Positions 1 to 8,013 are shown, numbered from the stretch's first letter. The stretch: DNA of 10,426 nt from Azonexus sp. (GCA_030697085.1 JAUYQT010000564.1:1-10426); one strand, 5' to 3'. Numbers and translations are program-made. Notes: generated by a model not told the origin, from the letters alone.

Positions 1-620
1 TGCCTGAACTGATCCCCTATCTGGCCTTCATCCTGTTCAAGATTCCCCTGCCGCTGACCATCATCCAGATTCTGGCGGTCGATCTCGGCACCGACATGCT
101 GCCGGCGCTGGCCCTGGGTGCCGAGCGGCCCGATCCCGAACTGATGCGCCAGCCGCCACGGCCGCCCCACGAACGCCTGTTGTCCTGGCCGCTGCTGGCG
201 CGGGCTTATCTCTGGCTGGGGTTGCTCGAAGCCGGCGTCGCGCTGTTTGCCTTCTTCTTTGTTTTGCAACTGGGTGGCTGGCAATATGGCGACCTGCCCG
301 GCAAATTCGATCCCCTCTATCTCCAGGCAACCACCGCCTGCCTGGCCGCCATTGTCGTGGCGCAGATGGTTAACGTCTTCGTTTGTCGCCATCACCGGGA
401 GGCAGCAGTTCGTTTTTCGTTGAGGCAAAACCCGCTGTTGCTGCTCGGCCTGGCGGTTGAACTCGGGCTGATCCTGCTCATCGTCTACACGCCGTTGGGC
501 AACGGGGCATTTGCTACCCAGGCCTTTGACGCCGAGGTGTGGGCGTTGATTCTTGGCTTGGCCATCAGCTTCGGCGGACTGGAAGAGTTCCGCAAATATC
601 TGGTTCGCCGTCGCTGGTGA
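1..620 (+). CDS. P2-type cation-transporting ATPase, C-terminal part (5' end outside window)
   Basis: This is the 3' end of an inner-membrane ion pump of the P-type ATPase superfamily; 205 residues are visible, read from base 3. It covers the end of M5 through M10 (Cation_ATPase_C domain); the phosphorylation and nucleotide-binding domains lie upstream. The opening PELIPYLAF...IPLPL and IQILAVDLGTDMLPALALG (about 66-122) match the M5-M6 region of Na,K/H,K-type pumps. Glu at 6-8, Asp at 81-83 and Asp at 93-95 keep the spacing of Na,K-ATPase Glu779, Asp804 and Asp808. The PPRPPHERLL linker and four further hydrophobic segments follow. The protein ends EEFRKYLVRRRW, resembling the DEVRKLIIRRR tail of animal pumps but without their terminal KETYY. 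In M8 the motif is QMVN (363-374) where Na,K-ATPase has QWAD. The family is clear; the transported ion (Na+, K+, Ca2+ or H+) is not determined. The ATG at 96 is internal to M6 and is not a gene start. Confidence 0.93.
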   Translation, partial: PELIPYLAFILFKIPLPLTIIQILAVDLGTDMLPALALGAERPDPELMRQPPRPPHERLLSWPLLARAYLWLGLLEAGVALFAFFFVLQLGGWQYGDLPGKFDPLYLQATTACLAAIVVAQMVNVFVCRHHREAAVRFSLRQNPLLLLGLAVELGLILLIVYTPLGNGAFATQAFDAEVWALILGLAISFGGLEEFRKYLVRRRW

Positions 621-639
621 AGCTCGGTTTTCGCTTTGC

Positions 640-658
640 TGCGGTCAACCGCAATTTT
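640..658 (+). terminator. Weak hairpin + T-tract after the P-type ATPase gene
   Basis: TGCGG (640-644), loop TCAA, CCGCA (649-653) is followed by ATTTT. It starts 20 nt after the ATPase stop codon and could be an intrinsic terminator. The stem is only 5 bp and the T-run only 4, so termination would be partial at best. Confidence 0.35.
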
Positions 659-670
659 GGCCGGAAATCG

Positions 671-699
671 TTGCTCTTGGCTGCCAGCCTAACCATAAT
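671..699 (+). promoter_or_regulatory. Candidate sigma70 promoter of the ybaL-like gene
   Basis: TTGCTC (671-676) and CATAAT (694-699) are separated by exactly 17 bp. The -10 matches the consensus at 5 of 6 positions, the -35 at 3 of 6. Predicted transcription would start near 706, giving a leader of about 33 nt before the ATG at 739. An inverted repeat AGCCT (686-690) / AGGCT (702-706) brackets the -10. The prediction comes from sequence only. Confidence 0.45.
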
Positions 700-738
700 C
701 CAGGCTCGATCAGCAAACTCCCCCCCCAAAGAAACTGC

Positions 739-2451
739 ATGGAACATAACATTTCATTGATAACCACCATCGCCGCCGCTTTCGGCGTGGCGCTGATATT
801 TGGTGTTATCGCCGAGCGACTGAAAGTGCCGGCGCTGGTCGGCTATCTGCTGGCCGGCATCATCATCGGTCCCGCCACTCCGGGCTTTGTCGCCGATGTC
901 GATACCGCGGCGCAATTGTCCGAAATCGGCGTCATGCTGCTGATGTTCGGGGTCGGCCTGCATTTTTCACTGGAAGATCTGCTCTCGGTGAAGCGCATAG
1001 CCTTGCCCGGGGCGGTGGTTCAAATGACGCTGGCCACCGTGCTCGGCATGGGCTTGTCCTGGTGGTGGGGCTGGAGCCTCGGCGCAGCGCTGATATTCGG
1101 CTTGTCCCTGTCCTGCGCCAGCACCGTCGTGCTGCTCAAGGCGCTTGAAGCACGGGGCATTCTGGATACGATGAACGGCCGGATCGCCGTCGGCTGGCTG
1201 GTCGTCGAGGATCTGGCCACCGTGCTGGTCCTTGTGCTTTTGCCGCCGCTGGCCGGCGTGTTGGGCGGCAGCGCCCCTGACGACGGCACCGGGCCACTCT
1301 GGCGCACCATTGGAAAAACCCTGCTCGAAGTCTCGGCCTTCGTTGCCCTGATGTTGATTGTCGGCCGTCGCGCCTTGCCCTGGTTACTGTCACAGGTGGC
1401 CCGGACGGGGTCGCGGGAGTTGTTCACGCTGGCGGTCGTTGCCAGCGCCATCAGTATTGCTTACGGTTCGGCGCAACTATTCAGCGTCTCTTTCGCCCTC
1501 GGCGCTTTCTTCGCCGGCATGGTGATGCGGGAGTCGGAGTTCAGCCATCGTGCCGCCGAAGAATCTCTGCCTTTACGCGATGCCTTCTCGGTATTGTTCT
1601 TCGTTTCGGTCGGCATGCTGTTCGACCCGGCCGTTTTGCTTGAAAAACCGCTGCATGTGCTGGGCGTCGTCGCCATCATCATTATCGGCAAGTCGCTGGC
1701 GGCCATGGCGCTGGTTCTGGCACTGCGCTATCCGCTCAACACGGCGCTGACGGTGGCGGCGAGTCTGGCCCAGATCGGCGAGTTTTCCTTCATCCTGGCA
1801 GGCCTGGGCATGTCGCTCGGCCTGCTGCCGGCGGAAGGCATGAGCCTGGTGCTAGCTGGGGCACTGATTTCGATTGCGCTCAACCCCTTTGTTTTTACCG
1901 CCATCGGCCCGATCAAGGAGTGGGCACTCAAGCGCTCGGCACTGGCCCGCGATCTTGAACAACGCGCTGACCCTTATGCCGAATTGCCGATGAGCACCGA
2001 GCGCAAGTTCCTCGAAGGTCAGGTCGTGCTGGTGGGCTACGGCCGGGTCGGGCGGCGTATTGCTTTGGCCTTGAGTGAGCGGGGCATCCCCTATGTCGTT
2101 GCCGAACAGAACCGCGAACAGGTCGAGACGCTGCGTCAGCAAGGCGTCGCCGCCGTCTCGGGCGATGCCGTCGAGCCGTCGGTGCTGATCCAGGCCCACA
2201 TTGCTCATGCCGCGATGCTGGTCATCGCCACACCGGACCCGATCAATGTCCGTCAGATCGCCGATATCGCCCGGACGCTGAACCCGACAATAGAAATCGT
2301 GCTGCGCACCGGCAGCGAAGACGAGTCACAACTGCTGCGCAAGGACGCAATTGGCACGGTTTTCTATGGCGAGGAAGAACTGGCCAAGGGAATGACGAAT
2401 CACGTCTTGCAGCGCTTTGCCCCGCAGGTGGCTGAATCGGCCCCGGTGTGA
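739..2451 (+). CDS. ybaL: YbaL-type monovalent cation:proton antiporter (CPA2/Kef family) with TrkA-N domain
   Basis: This is a 570-residue inner-membrane antiporter of the CPA2 family, predicted to exchange K+ or Na+ for H+ under control of a cytoplasmic nucleotide-binding domain. The N-terminal Na+/H+ exchanger domain (about residues 8-390, some 12 hydrophobic segments) includes LVGYLLAG, LMFGVGLHFSLEDL, CASTVVLLKALE and FALGAFFAGMV. Glu157-Asp158 (1207-1212) sit where the family carries its ion-binding acidic pair. The TrkA-N Rossmann domain (about residues 425-540) has GYGRVG at 433-438 and Glu456 at the end of the second strand, which suits a dinucleotide or AMP-type ligand. The ATG at 739 was chosen because MEHNISLITTI aligns with the start of E. 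coli YbaL (MHHATPLITTI, 558 residues). The frame is open upstream to 553 but would overlap the ATPase gene. No good Shine-Dalgarno is visible, only AAAGAAA just ahead of the start. Similarity to YbaL is higher than to KefB/KefC over the whole length. The substrate is inferred from the family. Confidence 0.95.
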   Translation: MEHNISLITTIAAAFGVALIFGVIAERLKVPALVGYLLAGIIIGPATPGFVADVDTAAQLSEIGVMLLMFGVGLHFSLEDLLSVKRIALPGAVVQMTLATVLGMGLSWWWGWSLGAALIFGLSLSCASTVVLLKALEARGILDTMNGRIAVGWLVVEDLATVLVLVLLPPLAGVLGGSAPDDGTGPLWRTIGKTLLEVSAFVALMLIVGRRALPWLLSQVARTGSRELFTLAVVASAISIAYGSAQLFSVSFALGAFFAGMVMRESEFSHRAAEESLPLRDAFSVLFFVSVGMLFDPAVLLEKPLHVLGVVAIIIIGKSLAAMALVLALRYPLNTALTVAASLAQIGEFSFILAGLGMSLGLLPAEGMSLVLAGALISIALNPFVFTAIGPIKEWALKRSALARDLEQRADPYAELPMSTERKFLEGQVVLVGYGRVGRRIALALSERGIPYVVAEQNREQVETLRQQGVAAVSGDAVEPSVLIQAHIAHAAMLVIATPDPINVRQIADIARTLNPTIEIVLRTGSEDESQLLRKDAIGTVFYGEEELAKGMTNHVLQRFAPQVAESAPV

Positions 2452-2514
2452 GCTGATGCGACTGCGCAATCGCCGGCCCCAATCGACTCCTTGAGCCTAC
2501 GCCGGACGAGCTGG

Positions 2515-2559
2515 AAAAAAGGGCTTCAACGCAGAAAAACAGATGCTCTCTGCGTTGAA
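2515..2559 (-). terminator. Intrinsic terminator for the tam operon (minus strand)
   Basis: A perfect 11-bp inverted repeat (arms 2525-2535 and 2549-2559, TTCAACGCAGA / TCTGCGTTGAA) encloses a 13-nt loop. Read on the minus strand it is followed by GCCC and then six T (A-run 2515-2520). It lies about 62 nt beyond the tamB stop codon. On the plus strand no comparable T-run follows, so it mainly suits the minus-strand operon, though the hairpin may also protect the end of the ybaL-like message. The 4-nt gap between stem and T-run is slightly long. Confidence 0.65.
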
Positions 2560-2607
2560 AACGCCGGTCTTTAACCGTGGTCCTCCGGTTGAAATAACGG
2601 GGCGGTG

Positions 2608-2621
2608 ATCGCCGAAGCGAT
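2608..2621 (-). other. Small UUCG-loop hairpin directly after the tamB stop codon
   Basis: On the minus strand the base after the tamB TAA begins ATCGC-TTCG-GCGAT, a 5-bp stem closed by a UUCG tetraloop. There is no T-run, so it is not a terminator alone; it could stabilise the 3' end of the message. It may be chance. Confidence 0.3.
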
Positions 2622-5600
2622 TTATTCCGCGCTCTGTTCTGGCGGTTTGCCCGTTTGCCGCACCGTTCGGCGGGGCGGGGCGCCGAATGTGATGGAGTAA
2701 AAAATATCCAGCGCATTGTCGCTGCCGGCGCGGCCAATGACTGAAATCTGCCGGCTGAGACTCACCGTCAGCTTGACGATGCCCTCCGCTTTGCCGATCG
2801 ATTGCTCATAGGAAAGTACAGCGTTTGAAGAAAGACGTTTGCCGACGCTGAGAATCTGGTTGCCGGTATTGGCGGTCGTATCGACCCTGCTGCCGGCAAC
2901 GCGGCTGCCTGGCTGGCGGCCGCCGGCGCTGCCGATTTCACCCTGGCGAACGGCAAATTCGTCAATGCCGAACTGGCGTTTTAACGTCTGGATGAGATTG
3001 CCCGAATTGTTGCCGAGCAAGCCGCTTGCGGCGGAAAGCAACATCGTGGCATCACCGGCACCCATTTGTTCGGGGCCGTGACCGAGGACGAGCCAGGCGA
3101 GTTTTTCCGCATCCGGCAGGTTCGGGTCGGAGATTAGTTTGACCACCGGGCGTTGCGCTGTGCCGCTGATCTGGACGCCGGGCTCTACCGCCAGCCCCTG
3201 GCGGACGGCGATGACGTCGAGGCTGGGGTTGTCGAGCAGCCCCTGGAAAGTCAGGATGCCGCGCTTCAGGCTGAGTTGCTGGCCATAGGCGTCAAAGCGA
3301 CCGTCGCGGGTGCGGATCGTGCCGGTGGCGCGCGGCAGGTCGCGGCCGCTGGCACGCAGACGGATGTCGCCAACCAGTTGGCTGGATAGCCCGGCGCCGT
3401 TAAATAAAAAGTTGCGGCCGAGGTCGGTGCTGATGTCGAGATCGAGTTTTGGCTGCAGTTTGCTCGGCAGCGCGTCGTCACCCGGGCGTTTGATCACCAC
3501 GTCGTCGGAAAGCCGGGGGGCGCCGCTGGGGGCGAGCTGCCAGTAGCCGGCATCAACCGCCAGCTGGCCTTTGGCGCTTAGCGTCTCGTCTTGCCAGGTC
3601 AGTCGGCCAGCGCCGGAAAGCATGATCCACTGATCGGTCAGCTGAAAAGCGCCCAGGCGGTCGAGGCGGTAGTCGAGCCAGGCGTTGTCGCTGCTTGTGC
3701 TGCGGTCAACGCGCATTTCACCCGAAATTTCGAGTCGACCGGGGCGTTCAATCAGTTTTGCCAGCGCCGCCTGATCGCGTAAGCGCAAGGTCCGGGGCAT
3801 GGCCTGAAACAGGCTGTCGAAGCTGAGTTGACGGATGCGTAGCAGGTTGTCGTCGAGGTCGATGGCGAGTTCGCCATTGGCCAGATTGAGGCCTTGATCG
3901 GCCAGGCGCAGAGCCAGTTTTTCTCCCCGGAAACGACCGCTGGAAACCGGCTGTGCCGGTGTGCCGGCGAGTTTTAGTTCGCCATTGAAACGGCCTTCGC
4001 TCTGCCATTGTTCACCGATCAGTTCGGCCAGCCAGGCGAGATCGGTAATGTCGGTTTTCAGCCTGCCCTGCCACGGCGCCTTGGGGTCGAGCGACCAGGC
4101 GCTCAGCATGCCGGCGTTGAGTTCTCCATTGACCCGGCCGATGCGGCTGCCTTTGGCGTCAAGGCTGGCGTGGAGCTGGCGAGTGCTGGCCTCGGCTTGC
4201 AAGGTGGCGACCCAGTCCAGCGGGTTTCCGGCCAGTTGCGCCGGGCCGAACGACCAGCCGTTGGCGGCGAATTGCAGCGCGGCCGGGGCGGTGAGCTGGA
4301 AGTTACGCGCTTTGTCGGGGCTGTTGAGGCGCGCTTCGAGTAATCGCCCCTGCCATTTTGGCTTGCCATCCGGGGCGCGATTCCACTGGTTCAGGCCGCC
4401 TTCGAGTGCCAGCGTCAATTGCGTCTGGCCGGCAAACTCGACGCTGCCGCGCAGCCGGTGCGCTTGGTTGCTGCCTTCGGCGCTCAGGCGTAGCGCCTTG
4501 GCCAGTGCCGGTTGCGCCGGGGTGCCGAGTTGGGCGATGTTGAGTTCAAGGCGTACCGGTGAATTGGCCTGGCCGGCGATGTCGGCGCTGAGTGTCAGGC
4601 CGCTGAGTTTTCCGATTTCGGGCAGGCCCAGTTTGGCCGCGTGCAGGCGGGCGGTCAGTTCAGGCTGGGCGACACTTCCGGCGAGCTCAAGCCGGCCGTT
4701 CAGGCCGCCGGTCAGGCCATAGGGCGAAAGCTGCGGCGCGTCGATGTCGATTTTTAACCGGTCACCCGGCTGGCCAAAAGCACCCTGAGCTTTCAGGTGG
4801 TTGGGGCCGCTGCTGAGTTGAATGTCGGCCTGCGGAATGCGCGGCCAATCGACGCTTAGTTGGCCGCGCCCGGCCAGCGGCTGGCCGGCTATCTGGCTGT
4901 CCTGCAAGGCAAAACTGGCGTTGATGATCGGCCGGGGGGCGAGCTTGCCCTGGGCGCTAAAGGTGGCATTGAGGCGCGCGGCGGGGAGCTGGGCGAATTG
5001 GCTGGGGTCGAAGCGACTGAGTGTGCCGGCGGCTTTGAAGGCCATGTCCTGATCGAGCGCCAGGTCGCCGCTGGCGTTCAGCCGTGCTGCGCCGGCACTG
5101 ATTTCCAGCCGCGGTAGCGTTAGCCGCTGGCCGGCGTGGCTGGCTTCGGCGAGCAGGGTAAATCGGCTGTCTTTCAGGTTGAGCTTGAGGTCTTGCTGGT
5201 TGGTGCTGAGGCTGGCTGAAATTGGCCCGTTTAAGCGGGTTGACCGCAGCATTGAGTGAATTTTGCGGGCGTCGATGTGCCGGGCCCTGAGATCAAGTTG
5301 CAGCTGATCGTTGGCCCATTGCGCGTTGCCGATCAATTCGCCCGTGCCGTTCAGGGTCAGCTTTAAAGCGTTGAATTGGGCCGTATTGTCTTGCCAGGCA
5401 AGCTGTCCGGTCAGATTGTCCAGTGGCAGGCGCTGGCGGTCGAGTGGGCCGGGTTGGGCGTTGCGCAGGGTAAAACTACCGGCCACGCCGTCGGCCCGGG
5501 GGCCAAGATCGGCGTGCAGACTGAGGCGGGCCGTCGGCGCGCCGGCTTGCCAGGCGGCCGGATCGATGTTGTCCAGCGCGATGCGGGCCGTGCTGAAAAA

Positions 5601-6308
5601 AGCCGCTGCGAAGGGGGTGAGTTCGATCTGCGCCTGGCCTTCAATGCCCCGGCTGGCGGTGATGGCGAGCGCGATTTTGGCCAGCGGACCACGTGCTTCG
5701 AGGTCGAGTGTCAGCGGCTGCGTCTCAAGCTGGCCGAGGATCTGGGCGCTGGCGTCGAGCGCAAGCGGCGCCGTGCCATCCAGCGTTGCCTGACCGCGCA
5801 GCGTGGCGCCGCTGCTTTCGATCTGAAAGTCGCTCAGGCGATGCTGGCGACCATCGCTGATCAATTGGCCGGAGAGACGGTCAGCGGTGAAAACATTGCC
5901 ATATTCAAGGCGGGAAATAGCCAGTTTTTCCAGGTTGACCGCAAGCGGCAGTTGTAGCGTTGCCGGTGCGATGGTGGGCTGGCTGCTCGGCAGGCTGATG
6001 ATGTGCAGTTTGGCCAGATTCAATTCGGCAATCTGCAGGCGGCCGTGGAGCAGTGCGCCGGGCGACCAGTCGAGGTGAATTTGCTCGGCGTGCAGTTGTA
6101 GCTCCGGCGTTTGCCAACTCAGCTTGGCGATGTCGAGCTGGCCAAACAGACGGCCGCTGGCTTGTTCGATCTGCAGTCGTCCGGCACTCGCCTGGCGGAG
6201 CAGTTGCAGTGCAGTTTGCAGGCCGCTTTCGCTGGCCCCCAGCCAGATCGCAGCGGCGATCAGGCTGCTGAACAGGAGGGCGAGGGCGATCAGAGTGCGG
6301 CGCAGCAT
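2622..6308 (-). CDS. tamB: TamB, inner-membrane-anchored subunit of the translocation and assembly module
   Basis: This 1228-residue AsmA/TamB-superfamily protein (E. coli TamB is 1259 residues) is anchored in the inner membrane and spans the periplasm to contact TamA. TAM assists outer-membrane protein insertion, and the wider family is linked to phospholipid transport. An N-terminal signal anchor (about residues 5-24, LIALALLFSSLIAAAIWLG) precedes a very long beta-rich region of alternating polar and apolar residues. The recurrent 'G-x-L-x-L-x-G-T-x-x-x-P' pattern appears at about residue 540 (LELAGSVAQPE), 780 (LKLAGTPAQPV) and 1048 (ISGTAQRPV). The conserved C-terminal TamB domain (about 880-1208) includes LRASGRDLPRATGTI, GILTFQG, LVLGHG and the final strand ALDIFYSITF. 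Twenty further residues, Pro/Arg/Gln-rich, follow that strand. The ATG lies 1 nt after the tamA stop with no visible Shine-Dalgarno, which suggests translation coupled to tamA. A terminator lies downstream. Confidence 0.95.
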   Translation of the reverse strand: MLRRTLIALALLFSSLIAAAIWLGASESGLQTALQLLRQASAGRLQIEQASGRLFGQLDIAKLSWQTPELQLHAEQIHLDWSPGALLHGRLQIAELNLAKLHIISLPSSQPTIAPATLQLPLAVNLEKLAISRLEYGNVFTADRLSGQLISDGRQHRLSDFQIESSGATLRGQATLDGTAPLALDASAQILGQLETQPLTLDLEARGPLAKIALAITASRGIEGQAQIELTPFAAAFFSTARIALDNIDPAAWQAGAPTARLSLHADLGPRADGVAGSFTLRNAQPGPLDRQRLPLDNLTGQLAWQDNTAQFNALKLTLNGTGELIGNAQWANDQLQLDLRARHIDARKIHSMLRSTRLNGPISASLSTNQQDLKLNLKDSRFTLLAEASHAGQRLTLPRLEISAGAARLNASGDLALDQDMAFKAAGTLSRFDPSQFAQLPAARLNATFSAQGKLAPRPIINASFALQDSQIAGQPLAGRGQLSVDWPRIPQADIQLSSGPNHLKAQGAFGQPGDRLKIDIDAPQLSPYGLTGGLNGRLELAGSVAQPELTARLHAAKLGLPEIGKLSGLTLSADIAGQANSPVRLELNIAQLGTPAQPALAKALRLSAEGSNQAHRLRGSVEFAGQTQLTLALEGGLNQWNRAPDGKPKWQGRLLEARLNSPDKARNFQLTAPAALQFAANGWSFGPAQLAGNPLDWVATLQAEASTRQLHASLDAKGSRIGRVNGELNAGMLSAWSLDPKAPWQGRLKTDITDLAWLAELIGEQWQSEGRFNGELKLAGTPAQPVSSGRFRGEKLALRLADQGLNLANGELAIDLDDNLLRIRQLSFDSLFQAMPRTLRLRDQAALAKLIERPGRLEISGEMRVDRSTSSDNAWLDYRLDRLGAFQLTDQWIMLSGAGRLTWQDETLSAKGQLAVDAGYWQLAPSGAPRLSDDVVIKRPGDDALPSKLQPKLDLDISTDLGRNFLFNGAGLSSQLVGDIRLRASGRDLPRATGTIRTRDGRFDAYGQQLSLKRGILTFQGLLDNPSLDVIAVRQGLAVEPGVQISGTAQRPVVKLISDPNLPDAEKLAWLVLGHGPEQMGAGDATMLLSAASGLLGNNSGNLIQTLKRQFGIDEFAVRQGEIGSAGGRQPGSRVAGSRVDTTANTGNQILSVGKRLSSNAVLSYEQSIGKAEGIVKLTVSLSRQISVIGRAGSDNALDIFYSITFGAPPRRTVRQTGKPPEQSAE

Positions 6309-6309
6309 G

Positions 6310-7986
6310 TCAGAACGGAATGGCCAGAGAGAAATGCAACTGCAGTTCGCTCGTGCGCTGGCCGTAGGCGAGGTCTACGCCGATTGGCCCGGCCGGGCTG
6401 CGCCAGCGAGCGCCAAGGCCGTAGCCGATGGCGGCTTTCACGGTTTTTAGATCGTCGACCGCATCGCCGGCGTCGATAAAGGCGGCGATACCCCAGCTTT
6501 CATCCAGCCAGTGCGTTGCTTCGGCACTCAAAATGCCGAGATAGCGCCCGCCCACCGTGGCGTTGCCTTCCTTGATGCCGAGACTCTGGTAGGCATAACC
6601 GCGCACTGAACCGCTACCGCCCGCGCGGAAGAGGTAATCCTGCGGGATCTGCTGCCGCGAGTCGGCCAGCGTGTAGCCGACCTCGGCGCGCAGACTCAGC
6701 GTGTCGCTGCGGCCGAGCGGAATGTATTGCTGCCAGCGGCCATGCAGACGAACGAAATTCTGGTCGGAAAGGGCGCTCTTGGCGCCACCGCCGATCTGCG
6801 CCTGAAGAACAATGCCCTGGCGCGGGTCAAGCAGGCTGTCGACGCGGCGCCAGGTCCACATCACATTCGGCACCAGTGCCCGGCTGGTGCTTTCCTCGGC
6901 GCCTTGCGGTGTCCGTATTTCATTCTGCCAGTTGAGCGACAGGTGTTGCGTGACACTGCCGCGCTGCTGCACGCTTTGCGCGCCAAAGGCATAACGCTCG
7001 GTTTTCAGGCCTTGGATGTCGGTGTTTCCCAGCATCAGCCCGAGGCTGTTGCGGCGGTGTCGGGCATCGGGCGGCAGGAAAATGTCGCCATAAACGGTCT
7101 GTTTTTTTTGTTCCAGACGCAGGCCGCTATCCAGCGCCCAGGCCTGATTGAAGAGATTTGGCGTGTGGTAATTGAACTCGACGCGAGCCCCGGTGTTGGA
7201 GCTGACGCCCGCGCCGAAGGCCAGGCGGTGCAATGCCCGCTCACGCACAATCAGCCGGAGCGGCACGCTCACGCTGCCATCGGGATGGCTGACCGTCTCG
7301 CCCTCAAGGTCAAGCCCGCCTTGCACCGAGGCAAAATAGGGCGTCGCCTGCAGGTTGGCGAGCAGCACATTGAGCTTCTCTTCGTTATAAGGGTCGCCGG
7401 GGTTGACGGCGCGGTTGTAACGCTCGATCAGCGCGGGTGAATAACGCTGCAGGCCATCAATTTCGAGCGCTCCAAAACGGTAGCGCGGGCCACTGTCATA
7501 GTGGACAGTCAGTTTGGCACGATGCGTTTCAGTATCGATTTCTGCCCGGCTATCGAGCAGGCGGGCGGCGCTATGCTCGCTTCGTAGCAGTTCGCCCAGC
7601 ACTTGCTGCTTGGCGTTATTCCAGTCTTCCTGGCGGAAAGGCTGGCCAACCGACAGCCCCCAGCTGGCGACCAGGGCATCGTGTTTTTTTGCCTCAATTG
7701 GGCCGTCGACCGCAAGATCGACACTGGCAATCGTGGTGCGTGGGCCGGGGTCAATTTTTACCCGACGCTCATCGTCAGCGCCGGAAAATTCGAATTTTGG
7801 TGAGAAGTAACCCTCAGTGGCGAGAATTTCCCCCAGTAAGGCCTCGATCTTGCGCGGGTTGCCCGGCTCCGCCGGAAGGTGAGGGCGGAGTAATGCGGCA
7901 ATATTTTTCGGGGCGTCCACGCTCAGCCCGTCAGCCAGCAGTGGGCTGGAAAGGGCCCATAAAAGTAGTGTCAGGCGGCGGAGCAT
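6310..7986 (-). CDS. tamA: TamA, outer-membrane Omp85-family subunit of the translocation and assembly module
   Basis: TamA is a BamA-related outer-membrane barrel that works with TamB in assembly of outer-membrane proteins. From the ATG at 7986 it is 558 residues (E. coli TamA 577). A signal peptide MLRRLTLLLWALSSPLLA precedes three POTRA domains (about 20-85, 86-167, 168-248). The third starts near SGPRYRFGALEIDGL, close to SGERYRFGHVTFEGS in E. coli TamA. The 16-strand barrel (about 252-558) contains RAGGSGSVRGYAYQS, with the Omp85 lid-loop motif VRGY at residues 461-464. The second-last strand region has GARWRSPAGPIGVDLAYG, and the chain ends in Phe (SLAIPF), as expected of a BAM-recognised beta-signal. 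An in-frame GTG at 8004 would add six residues (MPPPAP); the ATG is preferred because it gives a conventional signal peptide. Neither start has a Shine-Dalgarno. It lies immediately upstream of tamB. Confidence 0.95.
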   Translation of the reverse strand: MLRRLTLLLWALSSPLLADGLSVDAPKNIAALLRPHLPAEPGNPRKIEALLGEILATEGYFSPKFEFSGADDERRVKIDPGPRTTIASVDLAVDGPIEAKKHDALVASWGLSVGQPFRQEDWNNAKQQVLGELLRSEHSAARLLDSRAEIDTETHRAKLTVHYDSGPRYRFGALEIDGLQRYSPALIERYNRAVNPGDPYNEEKLNVLLANLQATPYFASVQGGLDLEGETVSHPDGSVSVPLRLIVRERALHRLAFGAGVSSNTGARVEFNYHTPNLFNQAWALDSGLRLEQKKQTVYGDIFLPPDARHRRNSLGLMLGNTDIQGLKTERYAFGAQSVQQRGSVTQHLSLNWQNEIRTPQGAEESTSRALVPNVMWTWRRVDSLLDPRQGIVLQAQIGGGAKSALSDQNFVRLHGRWQQYIPLGRSDTLSLRAEVGYTLADSRQQIPQDYLFRAGGSGSVRGYAYQSLGIKEGNATVGGRYLGILSAEATHWLDESWGIAAFIDAGDAVDDLKTVKAAIGYGLGARWRSPAGPIGVDLAYGQRTSELQLHFSLAIPF

Positions 7987-8013
7987 GGGGGCGGGCGGGG
8001 GCACGAATGAATT

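Noticed and set aside
720..727. Run of eight C ahead of the ybaL-like start, considered as a phase-variation tract
   Set aside because: It lies in the predicted leader, outside the coding frame and downstream of the predicted promoter, so slippage would not change the frame or promoter spacing; no repeat-based switch is supported.
553..738. 62-residue N-terminal extension of the antiporter frame from the ATG at 553
   Set aside because: It overlaps the ATPase gene, has no membrane-protein character, and the homologous YbaL start aligns with the ATG at 739.
3961..4722. 253-codon open frame on the plus strand inside tamB
   Set aside because: Antisense shadow produced by GC-rich codon bias in tamB; the translation is Ser/Arg/Ala-rich with no recognisable domain.
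6727..7440. 237-codon open frame on the plus strand inside tamA
   Set aside because: Antisense to a fully conserved TamA sequence, with no recognisable motifs and no ribosome site.
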